DNA of 35,731 nt, from NCBI GenBank assembly GCA_016178595.1, contig JACOSY010000007.1, positions 1-35,731 on the forward strand, in the 5' to 3' direction. The DNA is from Ignavibacteria bacterium. Its GTDB lineage: Bacteria > Bacteroidota > Ignavibacteria > UBA10030 > SZUA-254. The position numbers and the translations under genes were made by a program. The notes under the pieces were generated by a model. It was given only the letters and a program-made list of their open reading frames with translations. It ran no database searches and was not told the DNA's origin. Shown piece by piece: positions 9,429-17,099 of the stretch; within the stretch, counting starts at the first letter, position 1; each line of letters begins with the position of its first letter.

Positions 9429-9575
9429 GCGAGAATGTGCCACGCACCTAAGAAAAGTGCGTGGCACTTCGTCGACCCTCACCCTATGATCCCTCTCCCA
9501 CTGGGAGAGGGATGTCACGCAGTGACAGGGAGAGGGTAAGAGAGACACAAGATAAAGTATAAGAAGTTGATGCGG
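9402..9575. repeat. hairpin element flanked by a 21-bp direct repeat of the ettA 3' end
   Basis: The end of ettA (9402-9422, encoding KYKKLMR) is repeated exactly at 9555-9575; the match extends to 25 bp with one mismatch. The second copy still reads as KYKKLMR followed by Gln and a stop. Between the copies lie an 11-bp perfect hairpin (GTGCCACGCAC 9437-9447 with GTGCGTGGCAC 9457-9467), the string CTCACCCTAT (9478-9487), CCCTCTCCC/GGGAGAGGG and GTCAC/GTGAC palindromes. No gene is present. The first hairpin could also end ettA transcripts, though it has no T run. Confidence 0.75.
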
Positions 9576-9590
9576 CAGTGAAGCCCACCG

Positions 9591-9820
9591 TTACCCGATA
9601 TATTCCTTCCCGGTACTGATACGTTTGCTTTTCTCCATGTAATTCTGTAATGTAGCCTCAAGTGTTTGAGGCAAGATCGTCACGCGTTTTTTTGTAAACT
9701 GCAATCGCGAACGGTTGTTTGGAAGGAATCGAGGTCGAGGTTATTGACACGCAACAGTACACATTCCAAGAGACGTAATCCCGATCCGTAGAAGAAGCTT
9801 GCTATAAGCCAATGCAAAGC
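9591..9820 (-). pseudogene. integron integrase (IntI) relic, frameshifted and truncated
   Basis: Reading right to left, the frame from about 9820 gives ALHWLIASFFYGSGLRLLEC, then VLLRVNNLDLD and TTVRD. This matches the IntI box I region ([21 protein letters not shown]). After a 7-base A run (T run at 9687-9693) the match continues in the next frame as RVTILPQTLEATLQNYMEKS to a stop at 9591-9593. The phrase RVTxLPxxLxxxL is diagnostic of integron integrases rather than Xer proteins. One missing A would restore the frame. The N-terminal domain and the C-terminal box II (HxxR and Tyr) are absent, so the gene is dead whatever the cause of the frameshift. Its orientation, opposite to the following cassettes, is as in intact integrons. 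Confidence 0.82.
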
Positions 9821-9913
9821 GACTTGCTATGTGGCAGTTGCAGTATAATTACTAGCTAGGTGACGGTTGCCGTCCTGATGTCTTGAGCTGACAGACACCA
9901 CAAGAGAATTGAT

Positions 9914-10396
9914 ATGGAGTTAACGCCAGACTCGTTGCCGCTGAGGGCAGAACTGATCAAGCATCTCTCAAAAGAGATCGAAGTTCTATCGACAAACATG
10001 ATAACGACAAGGCTGAGAGCTGCTTTTACGGTCTGGGTTGGTCCATATATTCTTCTAGGTGCACTGGTGTTGAAGCAACAGCTTAGCGCCGTAGTCATGC
10101 GCCTCGACCCTCTCGGTGTATCCTTGCTCGCACTTGTATTTGGGTTGTACCTGTCGCTGGCATATATCGCAGGAAGAATGGAAAGGTATGGCGCGCTGAA
10201 ATGTAACGAATGGCGAGACCTGATTACTCGGCTTGGTCTGAAACAAAACCTTGATCTTGATGAAGTCAAAGAGCTATTGCTTGATAACTATCTCCACCGG
10301 AGAATTCGAATTGCCTACGTATTTGTCTGGGTGGCCATGTTTACATCATTCGTGATCATCTTGTACATCTTGGTTCATTTAGGGGTCGGCGGCTAG
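9914..10396 (+). CDS. small membrane protein of unknown function (integron cassette 1)
   Basis: A 160-residue protein with no family I recognise. Three hydrophobic segments are visible, near residues 34-54, 64-86 and 132-156. A soluble stretch around residues 90-130 (YGALKCNEWRDLITRLGLKQ) separates the last two. The N-terminal 30 residues are charged. AAGAGA upstream of the ATG is a weak ribosome site. It begins about 95 bases beyond the integron-integrase relic and its stop lies 29 bases before the attC R'' box, the standard geometry of a gene cassette. Small membrane proteins are common in cassette arrays and some act in phage defence, but nothing in this sequence proves a role. Confidence 0.75.
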   Translation: MELTPDSLPLRAELIKHLSKEIEVLSTNMITTRLRAAFTVWVGPYILLGALVLKQQLSAVVMRLDPLGVSLLALVFGLYLSLAYIAGRMERYGALKCNEWRDLITRLGLKQNLDLDEVKELLLDNYLHRRIRIAYVFVWVAMFTSFVIILYILVHLGVGG

Positions 10397-10425
10397 TGCC
10401 AGTTCAGGCCGTTGACACTGTCGCC

Positions 10426-10497
10426 GCTTAACCCCACATGCAGCCGACGGCGCAAGTGTGATCGTTGGCGCTACGGCTGATGCGCGGTCCGTTAGGC
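10426..10497 (+). other. attC recombination site of cassette 1
   Basis: R'' is GCTTAAC (10426-10432) and R' is GTTAGGC (10491-10497), fitting RYYYAAC and GTTRRRY. Inside, CATGCAGCCG (10437-10446) pairs with CGGCTGATG (10474-10482) leaving one unpaired base in the left arm, as expected for L''/L' with its extrahelical base. Total length is 72 bp, within the attC range. Recombination would occur between G10491 and T10492, which makes 10492 the first base of the next cassette. Confidence 0.85.
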
Positions 10498-10536
10498 TGC
10501 TGCTCCATTCATCAACTACACATTCTCACATACTCC

Positions 10537-12243
10537 ATGAAAATCATCTGCATCGACAAGGACGTCAAAACAACGCTTGAAAGCGGATACTTTATTATTC
10601 CGAGATTTCAGCGACCTTACCTCTGGGAACGGGAGAACGTAGAAGAGTTCTGGAATGATTCAGTAGTTGACAGCAACGAAGAGCATTTTATTGGGTCCAT
10701 CGTCGTCTTTCGAACTAGGGATAGCAAACTTGGTATCGTAGATGGTCAACAGAGACTCACCACCATTACAATGATCCTTTGCGCTCTTCGAAATGCCCTC
10801 TTCGAAATGGGATTCTCCGATCTTGCAAAGGGGGTTCATAGGCTTGTAGAAAAACCAGACATTGGAAACAAAAATCAATTTGTCTTGCAGACAGAGACCT
10901 CATATCCATATCTTCAAGAATACATTCAAAAATTCGGAAAACCTGAAGCAGAACCTTCTCATGGTAAAGAAGAAGATTATTTGAAGGCGGCATTTGATCT
11001 TATTACCTACGGTATCCGTGAAAAATTACAGGCCGCAGGTGCAAGGGCGGGACATCCACCAAAATCGAAACGCAAAAAGCTTCAAAAATTGATTGAGCAG
11101 ATACGCGACCGAATTCTGAACCTTAAACTTATTTTCATCGAGCTTGATCAGGAAGATGATGCGTATTTTGTTTTCGAAACCCTAAATACCCGAGGCAAGG
11201 ATCTCCGTCTCGCAGATCTCGTAAAAAACCACGTAACGCGTCTCTTAAGACCAAAAAATCAGAATGTAGACCTCGCGAAAGACAAGTGGAACAAAATCGT
11301 CGACGTCATCGAGGAGAATGACAATATCTCTCTTGACAGTTTCCTCCATCACTATTGGCTGTCCAAACACGAGTATATCACGGTCAAGAAACTTTTCAAA
11401 TCGTTGAGAAGAGTTATCAAGCTTTCAAACGCGCGCCAATTTCTGGACGAGCTAATCAAAGACTCTCGAACATATAGGGAGATCTACGAACCTTCATTTG
11501 CAATATGGTCCAAGCAGGAATTATCAATCAGTAACTCTTTGAAGGCCTTAAATGAATTCCGAGTAAAGCAGGATCTTCCCATGATTCTCGCGGTTATGAG
11601 GGATTATCGAGACAGCGCCATCAAAAAGAAACACGTTGATCTCCTCCTTCAAGCCGTTGAGAATTTCCACTTTATGTTTACTGCCATCACTTCACAGCGA
11701 TCATCTGGTGGGATCTCTTTTATGTACGCCATGCACGCCCGCCAACTTTCAAGTGCGAAGTCGCTCCAATCCAAAGTTAAGATTATAAGCGATCTCATCA
11801 GAAAACTCCGCGACAAGAAGCCGTCCTACCAGGAGTTTGAGGCTAACTTCGTGCAGAAATTATATTCTAAGGAATTCTCGAAGGACAAGATCCTTGTCCT
11901 ATATGTCCTTAGTAAATTCTACCGACATTTCGACCAATCTGGTGTCCCCGTGGATTTTTCACAAATGACCATTGAACATGTTTCACCTGAGAAACCTCAC
12001 AAAGGCAAAGCAGGCATCCCTAACACAACCATCGGTCAAATCGGTAATCTTCTCTTAGTCGATCATCAACTCAACTCGCAACTTGCAAACAAGGGCTTCG
12101 ACGATAAGAAGCCAATTCTCATCGAATCGAAAGTCTGGCTTGACCCGAAAATACGTTCAGCCAAAAAATGGGGAAAGAAAGAAATTGAAGATCGAACAAA
12201 ATATTTGGCAAGAGAAGCATACAACAAGGTTTGGAAGTTTTAG
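10537..12243 (+). CDS. DUF262/DUF1524 protein, GmrSD-like, in integron cassette 2
   Basis: A 568-residue protein starting at the ATG that begins MKIICIDKDV; an upstream TTG in the same frame lies inside attC and is unlikely. The N-terminal DUF262 (ParB-fold NTPase, GmrS-like) shows IPRFQRPYLWERENVEEFWN, FIGSIVV and the key IVDGQQRLTTITMIL, followed by FETLNTRGKDLRLADLVKNH. The C-terminus is a DUF1524 HNH-type nuclease (GmrD-like) with MTIEHVSPE, IGQIGNLLLVD and NSQLANKGF. Proteins with this fusion include type IV restriction enzymes that cut modified phage DNA (GmrSD) and relatives in BREX and Ssp systems. A phage-defence role is an inference from family. It is the only gene of its cassette. 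Confidence 0.88.
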   Translation: MKIICIDKDVKTTLESGYFIIPRFQRPYLWERENVEEFWNDSVVDSNEEHFIGSIVVFRTRDSKLGIVDGQQRLTTITMILCALRNALFEMGFSDLAKGVHRLVEKPDIGNKNQFVLQTETSYPYLQEYIQKFGKPEAEPSHGKEEDYLKAAFDLITYGIREKLQAAGARAGHPPKSKRKKLQKLIEQIRDRILNLKLIFIELDQEDDAYFVFETLNTRGKDLRLADLVKNHVTRLLRPKNQNVDLAKDKWNKIVDVIEENDNISLDSFLHHYWLSKHEYITVKKLFKSLRRVIKLSNARQFLDELIKDSRTYREIYEPSFAIWSKQELSISNSLKALNEFRVKQDLPMILAVMRDYRDSAIKKKHVDLLLQAVENFHFMFTAITSQRSSGGISFMYAMHARQLSSAKSLQSKVKIISDLIRKLRDKKPSYQEFEANFVQKLYSKEFSKDKILVLYVLSKFYRHFDQSGVPVDFSQMTIEHVSPEKPHKGKAGIPNTTIGQIGNLLLVDHQLNSQLANKGFDDKKPILIESKVWLDPKIRSAKKWGKKEIEDRTKYLAREAYNKVWKF

Positions 12244-12248
12244 CAGCC

Positions 12249-12264
12249 GCCTAACCAGCGGCTC
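12249..12264 (+). other. left half of a decayed attC site after cassette 2
   Basis: GCCTAAC (12249-12255) fits R'' and is followed by CAGCGGCT, a plausible L'', starting 5 bases after the DUF262 gene stop. No GTTRRRY box that could pair with it is found in the following 180 bases, so the right half seems lost. The adjoining DNA is the pair of palindromes at 12265-12319. Confidence 0.5.
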
Positions 12265-12319
12265 CCCGACAAGAATTGTCGGGTCAGGCAAACTGATCCC
12301 GATAAAAAACGTATCGGGA
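12265..12319. repeat. two consecutive perfect hairpins at the end of the cassette array
   Basis: CCCGACAA/TTGTCGGG (12265-12272 and 12276-12283) is followed by TCCCGATA/TATCGGGA (12297-12304 and 12312-12319). Each has an 8-bp stem. They replace the expected right half of attC and may act as terminators or be intergenic palindromic repeats. Confidence 0.6.
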
Positions 12320-12363
12320 CAAACCGCCGCCAAACAACTCAACCTGACTGTGGTTGCCCGGAG

Positions 12364-12392
12364 TTGATACTTTCGTTCCCGCTCGCTACATT
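12364..12392 (+). promoter_or_regulatory. predicted sigma70-type promoter for the small Rho-N-like gene
   Basis: TTGATA (12364-12369) and TACATT (12387-12392) are separated by 17 bases and lie 50 bases before the start codon at 12443. Confidence 0.45.
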
Positions 12393-12442
12393 GCGACGAG
12401 AGGCTATTCGTCAATAACGTACCACAAACAGGAGGATGGATC

Positions 12443-12769
12443 ATGTCGTACACGTACGAACAGCTCAACATCATGACGGTGGCCGACCTTCGGACGATTG
12501 CCGAAGGAGTTGAGCATGACGCTGTCAAGGGTTTCAGCACGATGCACAAGGAGAAGCTGCTGCCTGCGCTCTGCACCGCATTGGGGATCGAAGCACACAC
12601 CCATCACCATGTGGTGGGCGATTTCAACAAGAGCACGGTGAAGCAGCAGATCCGGCAATTGAAGGTACAGCGCGACGCGGCGATGCAGAGTCATGACAGC
12701 GCAAAGTTGCGCGAGGTCAGGGATCAGATTCACAAGCTGAAACGCGAGCTTCGGAAGCACATCGTGTAA
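12443..12769 (+). CDS. small protein with Rho-N/SAP-like N-terminus and basic coiled-coil tail
   Basis: A 108-residue protein. Residues about 9-50 (MTVADLRTIAEGVEHDAVKG followed by FSTMHKEKLLPALCTALGI) have the pattern of a Rho termination factor N-terminal or SAP-type helix-extended-helix motif, in which short helices bind nucleic acid. A His cluster (HTHHH, about 52-56) follows. The last 45 residues are strongly charged and helical (VKQQIRQLKVQRDAAMQ, KLKRELRKH). A perfect AGGAGG ribosome site lies 7 bases before the ATG, suggesting strong expression. Nucleic-acid binding is an inference from fold resemblance. The gene sits alone, 10 bases before the barrel gene. Confidence 0.75.
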   Translation: MSYTYEQLNIMTVADLRTIAEGVEHDAVKGFSTMHKEKLLPALCTALGIEAHTHHHVVGDFNKSTVKQQIRQLKVQRDAAMQSHDSAKLREVRDQIHKLKRELRKHIV

Positions 12770-12778
12770 AACGTCCGA

Positions 12779-13999
12779 ATGACTGAATCGGAAGCAAGAT
12801 CGCAGCCGGCGAGTATCATCGATCGTTACCGCCGCGGCTTCGTATGCACAAGTGTGCTCCTGTTCCTAACGGCTCACTCAATGTGTTCAGGCCAATCGAC
12901 ACAGAGTGTATCCGATCCATATCCGATTACCCGAGCCACACCATTCAGCAGGATCGGAATCAGTGCGTGGTCGGCCGGCGGAACGGGCGTTGCCGATGCC
13001 GGGCTTCCCGGTGCACCGTTTGCCAATCCTGCGACACTTCGCCTGCAAGGACCTTCCGTGTACATCGAGGCCGGCAAGAAGTTCAGTACAACGTGGATAC
13101 TCGATCTCGATTACGATGGACAGTTTTTCATTCCCGCCTACATTTCGATCGGAACGTTGATCGGCACTCTTTCTCTGGAAGGAGGATACGCGAACACCTA
13201 CAATGAACGTTTCTCCTCCACCATCCCGGTCACGACAGAACAATTCCCCGATGGAACCGGTCAGTTTATCGATTTCGAGGAGGCAACGAATGTGCACGCA
13301 TTTTACGGCTCATTGGGCTTTTTTCCTTCCGACCATCTTTCACTCGGTATGACTGCGGGAGTGAATTACATTCGCACTCATGAAAGTCTCGGACAAGTTT
13401 CAGGAACCGGCAGCGGCACCGGAATCTTCTTCAATCTTGGAGTTCTTGTACAGCCCCTCCCGGTTATCTCGCTTGGCGCAACGTTCAAATATTCTTTGAC
13501 GATTGATTATTCTCTCAGGTACGATGGGCTGAACCTGCTCCAGTCCGATTCCACTCGCGGGAATTACTATAGAGTAGATGCATCGTTCCCGTATCGGGCT
13601 ACCTTTCCGTGGATAGCTGAAGTCGGCGCAAAATGGGATCTGAGCGCAAACATCGGAATACTGGCAAGCGTGGAGTATCAAAAGTGGTCGCTGATTGGCG
13701 ACTACTTCCAAGACAGGTTCAACGTGCATATGGGAACGGCTTACGAACTCTCCCCCACATTTTCTCTTCGGCTTGGATTCTTCACGCAATACGATCCCAG
13801 TAAAAGTACCGGCGCATATACAGACCAGGATTTTTTGACGGCAGGGATCCAATGGACTGCAACTGACGGCGTCATTATTTCGGCAGGCATTCTCGATAGC
13901 CATCTCTTCGGCAAGTCTCCATCGCAATCCTATTTCTGGAACACTAACAATACATTTCATCAGACGTACATCTCGGCTGGAGTCGGATATGATTTTTGA
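12779..13999 (+). CDS. FadL/OmpP1-like outer-membrane beta-barrel protein
   Basis: A 406-residue predicted outer-membrane protein. A positively charged 20-residue extension precedes the hydrophobic signal (VCTSVLLFLTAHSMCSGQ). The mature part begins with GISAWSAGGTGVADAGLPG followed by APFANPATL, the N-terminal signature shared by FadL/TodX transporters and Bacteroidetes OmpP1/PorV-like proteins. Alternating hydrophobic strands fill the rest, and the chain ends GVGYDF with the terminal Phe needed for BAM insertion. The cargo is unknown; FadL relatives take up fatty acids or aromatic compounds. It follows the small Rho-N-like gene by 9 bases and may be cotranscribed. No good ribosome site precedes the ATG. 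Confidence 0.8.
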   Translation: MTESEARSQPASIIDRYRRGFVCTSVLLFLTAHSMCSGQSTQSVSDPYPITRATPFSRIGISAWSAGGTGVADAGLPGAPFANPATLRLQGPSVYIEAGKKFSTTWILDLDYDGQFFIPAYISIGTLIGTLSLEGGYANTYNERFSSTIPVTTEQFPDGTGQFIDFEEATNVHAFYGSLGFFPSDHLSLGMTAGVNYIRTHESLGQVSGTGSGTGIFFNLGVLVQPLPVISLGATFKYSLTIDYSLRYDGLNLLQSDSTRGNYYRVDASFPYRATFPWIAEVGAKWDLSANIGILASVEYQKWSLIGDYFQDRFNVHMGTAYELSPTFSLRLGFFTQYDPSKSTGAYTDQDFLTAGIQWTATDGVIISAGILDSHLFGKSPSQSYFWNTNNTFHQTYISAGVGYDF

Positions 14000-14079
14000 G
14001 GCCGTTCGGCTGTGACTCTGCGTACCCGCTACCATTTCAAAATTTCAATTGCCTCGTTATTTTTCCGTATCGACATCGA

Positions 14080-14091
14080 TTTTCGTATATT
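14080..14091 (+). promoter_or_regulatory. TTTTCGTATATT motif upstream of sua5
   Basis: This 12-mer occurs identically at 15077 and 33260, each time in a gap upstream of a gene. TATATT would be the -10 box; TTCCGT at 14063-14068 is at -35 distance with a 17-base spacer. It ends 14 bases before the sua5 ATG, so the transcript would have a very short leader. Confidence 0.5.
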
Positions 14092-14105
14092 CGAGTCATC
14101 ACACA

Positions 14106-15059
14106 ATGATTACTCGAATAACAACCTCCTCACGAATTGCTGCTGCGTTCATTCGCAACGGGTCACTTGCCGCTTTTCCGACTGAGACCGTCTATGGACT
14201 TGGCGCCGATGCCTTCAACGAGAAAGCAGTCAGAAAAATATTCATTGCAAAAGGGCGTCCATCCGATAATCCACTGATCGTGCACATCACGAGCACGTCT
14301 GAGATCGAACGACTTGCAAAGAGAATCCCCGCCACCGCCGAGAAATTCATTGCGACTTTTTTTCCTGGGCCTCTCACGATTATTCTCCCGAAACGTGAGA
14401 ACGTATCACCTCTTATTACCGCCGGCTTGTTCACTGTTGGCATCCGCATGCCCGGCCATACTGTGACGCAAAAGTTTCTTCATGAGTGCGGCACACCGGT
14501 CGTTGCACCCTCGGCAAACCGCTCAGGCAGACCAAGCCCAACAACATGGCAAGCGGTGAAACACGATTTGGATGGAAGGATCGCGTGCATCCTCAAGGAC
14601 GATCAAACAGAAGTGGGATTGGAATCGACGGTTGTTGACTGCACCGGAAGCATACCCATCATTCTCCGTGCGGGTGCGGTCACGCTCGAACAACTTCGCA
14701 AAATAATTCCGGCAACGCGAGTTGCAGATCACCTCCGACACGGTGTTCGCGCTGCAAAAAGTCCCGGCTTGAAGTACCGCCATTACGCGCCGAAGGCGCG
14801 CGTTGCCATTGTCTCATCGCCGGAAGAGATCCCTCCTGCTACGGCATCAGCCTATATCGGACTTGCGCAACCAGTCTCACGACACACATTGAAGCTCGTG
14901 CGCGTGTGCCGCAACCTCAGCGACTACGCACACTCACTCTTCCTCTTCTTTCGCCAGTGCGACGAGGCTCATGTTCAACGAATCTATTGCCAGGTTGTCC
15001 CGGATACCGGACTCGGCCTTGCTCTTATGGACAGGATCATGCGTGCCTCACAGAAGTGA
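14106..15059 (+). CDS. sua5: L-threonylcarbamoyladenylate synthase (Sua5/YrdC)
   Basis: A 317-residue enzyme that makes threonylcarbamoyl-AMP from threonine, bicarbonate and ATP, the first step of t6A modification at position 37 of ANN-decoding tRNAs. The ATG at 14106 is preferred over an in-frame upstream TTG because it precedes the conserved core directly. The YrdC domain shows FPTETVYGLGADAF, KGRPSDNPLIVHI, PSANRSGRPSPTTW and LESTVVDCT. The linker SPGLKYRHYAPKA and a C-terminal domain of about 110 residues identify the long Sua5 form rather than short TsaC. The upstream TTTTCGTATATT motif suggests its own promoter. Confidence 0.93.
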   Translation: MITRITTSSRIAAAFIRNGSLAAFPTETVYGLGADAFNEKAVRKIFIAKGRPSDNPLIVHITSTSEIERLAKRIPATAEKFIATFFPGPLTIILPKRENVSPLITAGLFTVGIRMPGHTVTQKFLHECGTPVVAPSANRSGRPSPTTWQAVKHDLDGRIACILKDDQTEVGLESTVVDCTGSIPIILRAGAVTLEQLRKIIPATRVADHLRHGVRAAKSPGLKYRHYAPKARVAIVSSPEEIPPATASAYIGLAQPVSRHTLKLVRVCRNLSDYAHSLFLFFRQCDEAHVQRIYCQVVPDTGLGLALMDRIMRASQK

Positions 15060-15076
15060 TTCCTTCTCTCGCCCCA

Positions 15077-15088
15077 TTTTCGTATATT
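15077..15088 (+). promoter_or_regulatory. TTTTCGTATATT motif upstream of the second ABC-F gene
   Basis: This is the second exact copy of the 12-mer, with TTCCTT at 15060-15065 at -35 distance (17-base spacer). It ends 35 bases before the TTG start of the ABC-F gene. Confidence 0.5.
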
Positions 15089-15123
15089 CTCTCATTCTTT
15101 TCTGATATACTCTCTATACTGTA

Positions 15124-17085
15124 TTGCTCTCTCTTGACCACATATCCATGCAGTTCGGCGGGCGTGTCCTTTTCGACGAGGTCTCGCTCACCATCGGACC
15201 GCACGACCGCATCGGTCTTGTCGGTTCAAATGGCACGGGAAAATCCACGTTATTGAAGATCATTGCCGGCATCAATCATGCGGAAAGTGGCAGCGTCAAT
15301 AAAGCGCATTACGTCACCGTAGGATATTTGCCGCAGGATGGCGTCATTGCCAGCGGATTGACTCTCTACAAAGAAGTCGAGACGGCATTCGAGAGCGTGA
15401 TGGAAGTTCGACATGAATTGGAAGAAGCACAGGGACGCCTTGTCTCACTTGACCCGGAAAACGAAGAATACAGCGAGACGCTTGAGGTCTTCGGCGAGCT
15501 TCACCACAAGCTCGAAGACCTCGATGCCTTCCGCATGAAATCCAAAATCGAGCGCGTGCTGATGGGGCTTGGCTTTTCCGTTGTCGACTTCAACCGCCAG
15601 ACGGAAGAATTCTCCGGCGGCTGGCAAATGCGTATTGCGCTTGCGAAACTTCTGCTGAAGGAGCCATCGGTTCTTCTCCTCGATGAGCCGACGAACCATC
15701 TTGATCTCGAATCGCTTCAATGGCTGGAAGAGTACCTCCAACGGTACAACGGCGCAATCATTCTCGTCTCTCACGACCGCACATTTCTCGACAGCCTCAC
15801 GACAAAGACACTTGCACTCGGCATGGCAAAGCTCGATGTGTATGCCGGCAACTATTCCTTTTATGAAATAGAAAAGGAAGTCCGGCGAGAACAGCAGCTC
15901 AATGCGTTCAAGAATCAGCAGAAGCAATTGAGGCACACGCGGGAATTCATCGATCGCTTCCGGTATAAAGCAACCAAGGCGCGACAGGTACAAAGCCGCA
16001 TCAAGCAGCTTGAGAAAATCGAGCTTGTAGAGGTTGAAGGCACGGAAGAAGAAATCCATTTCCATTTCCCGCAGCCTCAACCGAGCGGCGCGGTCGTGAT
16101 GGAATTGAAGAATCTTTCCAAAAGCTACGGCGAGAAAAGAATCTTTGAGCGATTGAGTTATACCATCGAGCGCGGCGACCGGATTGCTGTCGTTGGCGTC
16201 AATGGTGCAGGGAAATCGACATTTTCCAGAATCATTGCCGGCGCCGAACGATTCGAGAGCGGTGAGAAAATCGTCGGCTACAATGTTATCCTCTCCTACT
16301 TTGCTCAACATCAGGCTGAAGAACTCGACATGTCAAAGGAGGCATTACAGATTGTTGACGAGGTTGCAACCGGAGACATTCGCACGAAACTTCGAACTAT
16401 TCTCGGCTCGTTCCTCTTCCACGGCGATGACGTGTTTAAGAAAGTTTCTGTTCTCTCCGGCGGTGAAAAGAGCCGGCTCGCGCTCGCGAAGATGCTGCTG
16501 CTGCCGGCGAATTTCCTCATTATGGACGAGCCAACCAACCACCTCGACATGCGCTCGAAGAAAGTGTTGCAGGATGCGCTTCGGGAGTATGAAGGAACGT
16601 ATGTCATCGTCTCACATGACCGTGCATTCCTCGATCCGCTCGTGACAAAAGTGTTGGAAATCAGTCCGGCAGGAGTTCGCACCTATCTCGGCAACGTCTC
16701 CGATTACATAACAAAAAAGAAAACCGGGCGCCAAACAGCTAAAGAAGTAACTCGTATCCCGCATCCGGCATCTCGAATCAGCTCCCCTGCTCCTCTTTCC
16801 GAGAAAGAAAAAAAACGTCTCGAAGCCGAGCAACGACAGCGTCTTTCTGTAAAGCTCAAGCCCTTCAAGCAGAAGCTTGAGAAGATTGAGAAGGAGATCG
16901 AGCGGATGGAAAAACGAAAAACCGAAATCGAGGCGATGATTGCGAATTCGGATTTCTACAAGAACGGTGAGGAAGCCAAGAAGATATCGCACGAATACAA
17001 AGAAATCCAGTCAACGTTGAAAGATTCGTACTTCTCATGGGCGCGTGTGAACGAAGAGATGGAATCGATTCAAACCGACGGCTAA
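15124..17085 (+). CDS. ABC-F family ATPase with long C-terminal coiled coil (Uup/YheS-like)
   Basis: A 653-residue soluble ABC-F protein without membrane segments, predicted to act on ribosomes. ABC1 has GSNGTGKST, FSGGWQMRIALAKLLL and LLLDEPTNHLD. ABC2 has GVNGAGKST, LSGGEKSRLALAKMLL and IMDEPTNHLD. The linker (RHTREFIDRFRYKATKARQV) is typical of the Uup/YheS group. From about residue 560 a basic helical tail forms an alternating Lys/Glu coiled coil (QRLSVKLKPFKQKLEKIEKE). The TTG start is favoured because MLSLDHISMQFGGR is the normal family N-terminus, and starting at the first ATG would remove the first beta strand. It is a distinct paralogue of the EttA protein at 7755. The GNAT gene follows after 14 bases. 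Confidence 0.88.
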   Translation: MLSLDHISMQFGGRVLFDEVSLTIGPHDRIGLVGSNGTGKSTLLKIIAGINHAESGSVNKAHYVTVGYLPQDGVIASGLTLYKEVETAFESVMEVRHELEEAQGRLVSLDPENEEYSETLEVFGELHHKLEDLDAFRMKSKIERVLMGLGFSVVDFNRQTEEFSGGWQMRIALAKLLLKEPSVLLLDEPTNHLDLESLQWLEEYLQRYNGAIILVSHDRTFLDSLTTKTLALGMAKLDVYAGNYSFYEIEKEVRREQQLNAFKNQQKQLRHTREFIDRFRYKATKARQVQSRIKQLEKIELVEVEGTEEEIHFHFPQPQPSGAVVMELKNLSKSYGEKRIFERLSYTIERGDRIAVVGVNGAGKSTFSRIIAGAERFESGEKIVGYNVILSYFAQHQAEELDMSKEALQIVDEVATGDIRTKLRTILGSFLFHGDDVFKKVSVLSGGEKSRLALAKMLLLPANFLIMDEPTNHLDMRSKKVLQDALREYEGTYVIVSHDRAFLDPLVTKVLEISPAGVRTYLGNVSDYITKKKTGRQTAKEVTRIPHPASRISSPAPLSEKEKKRLEAEQRQRLSVKLKPFKQKLEKIEKEIERMEKRKTEIEAMIANSDFYKNGEEAKKISHEYKEIQSTLKDSYFSWARVNEEMESIQTDG

Positions 17086-17099
17086 TAATATTTAAAGAA

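Noticed and set aside
10465-10536. Upstream TTG start extending the DUF262 protein by 24 residues
   Set aside because: The extension falls inside the attC site and is not part of the domain; the ATG at 10537 directly precedes the conserved region.
12336-12371. ACTCAAC...GTTGATA and GTTGCCC as right half of the second attC
   Set aside because: The spacing is too short for an attC and the boxes do not pair with GCCTAAC or its neighbouring L''.
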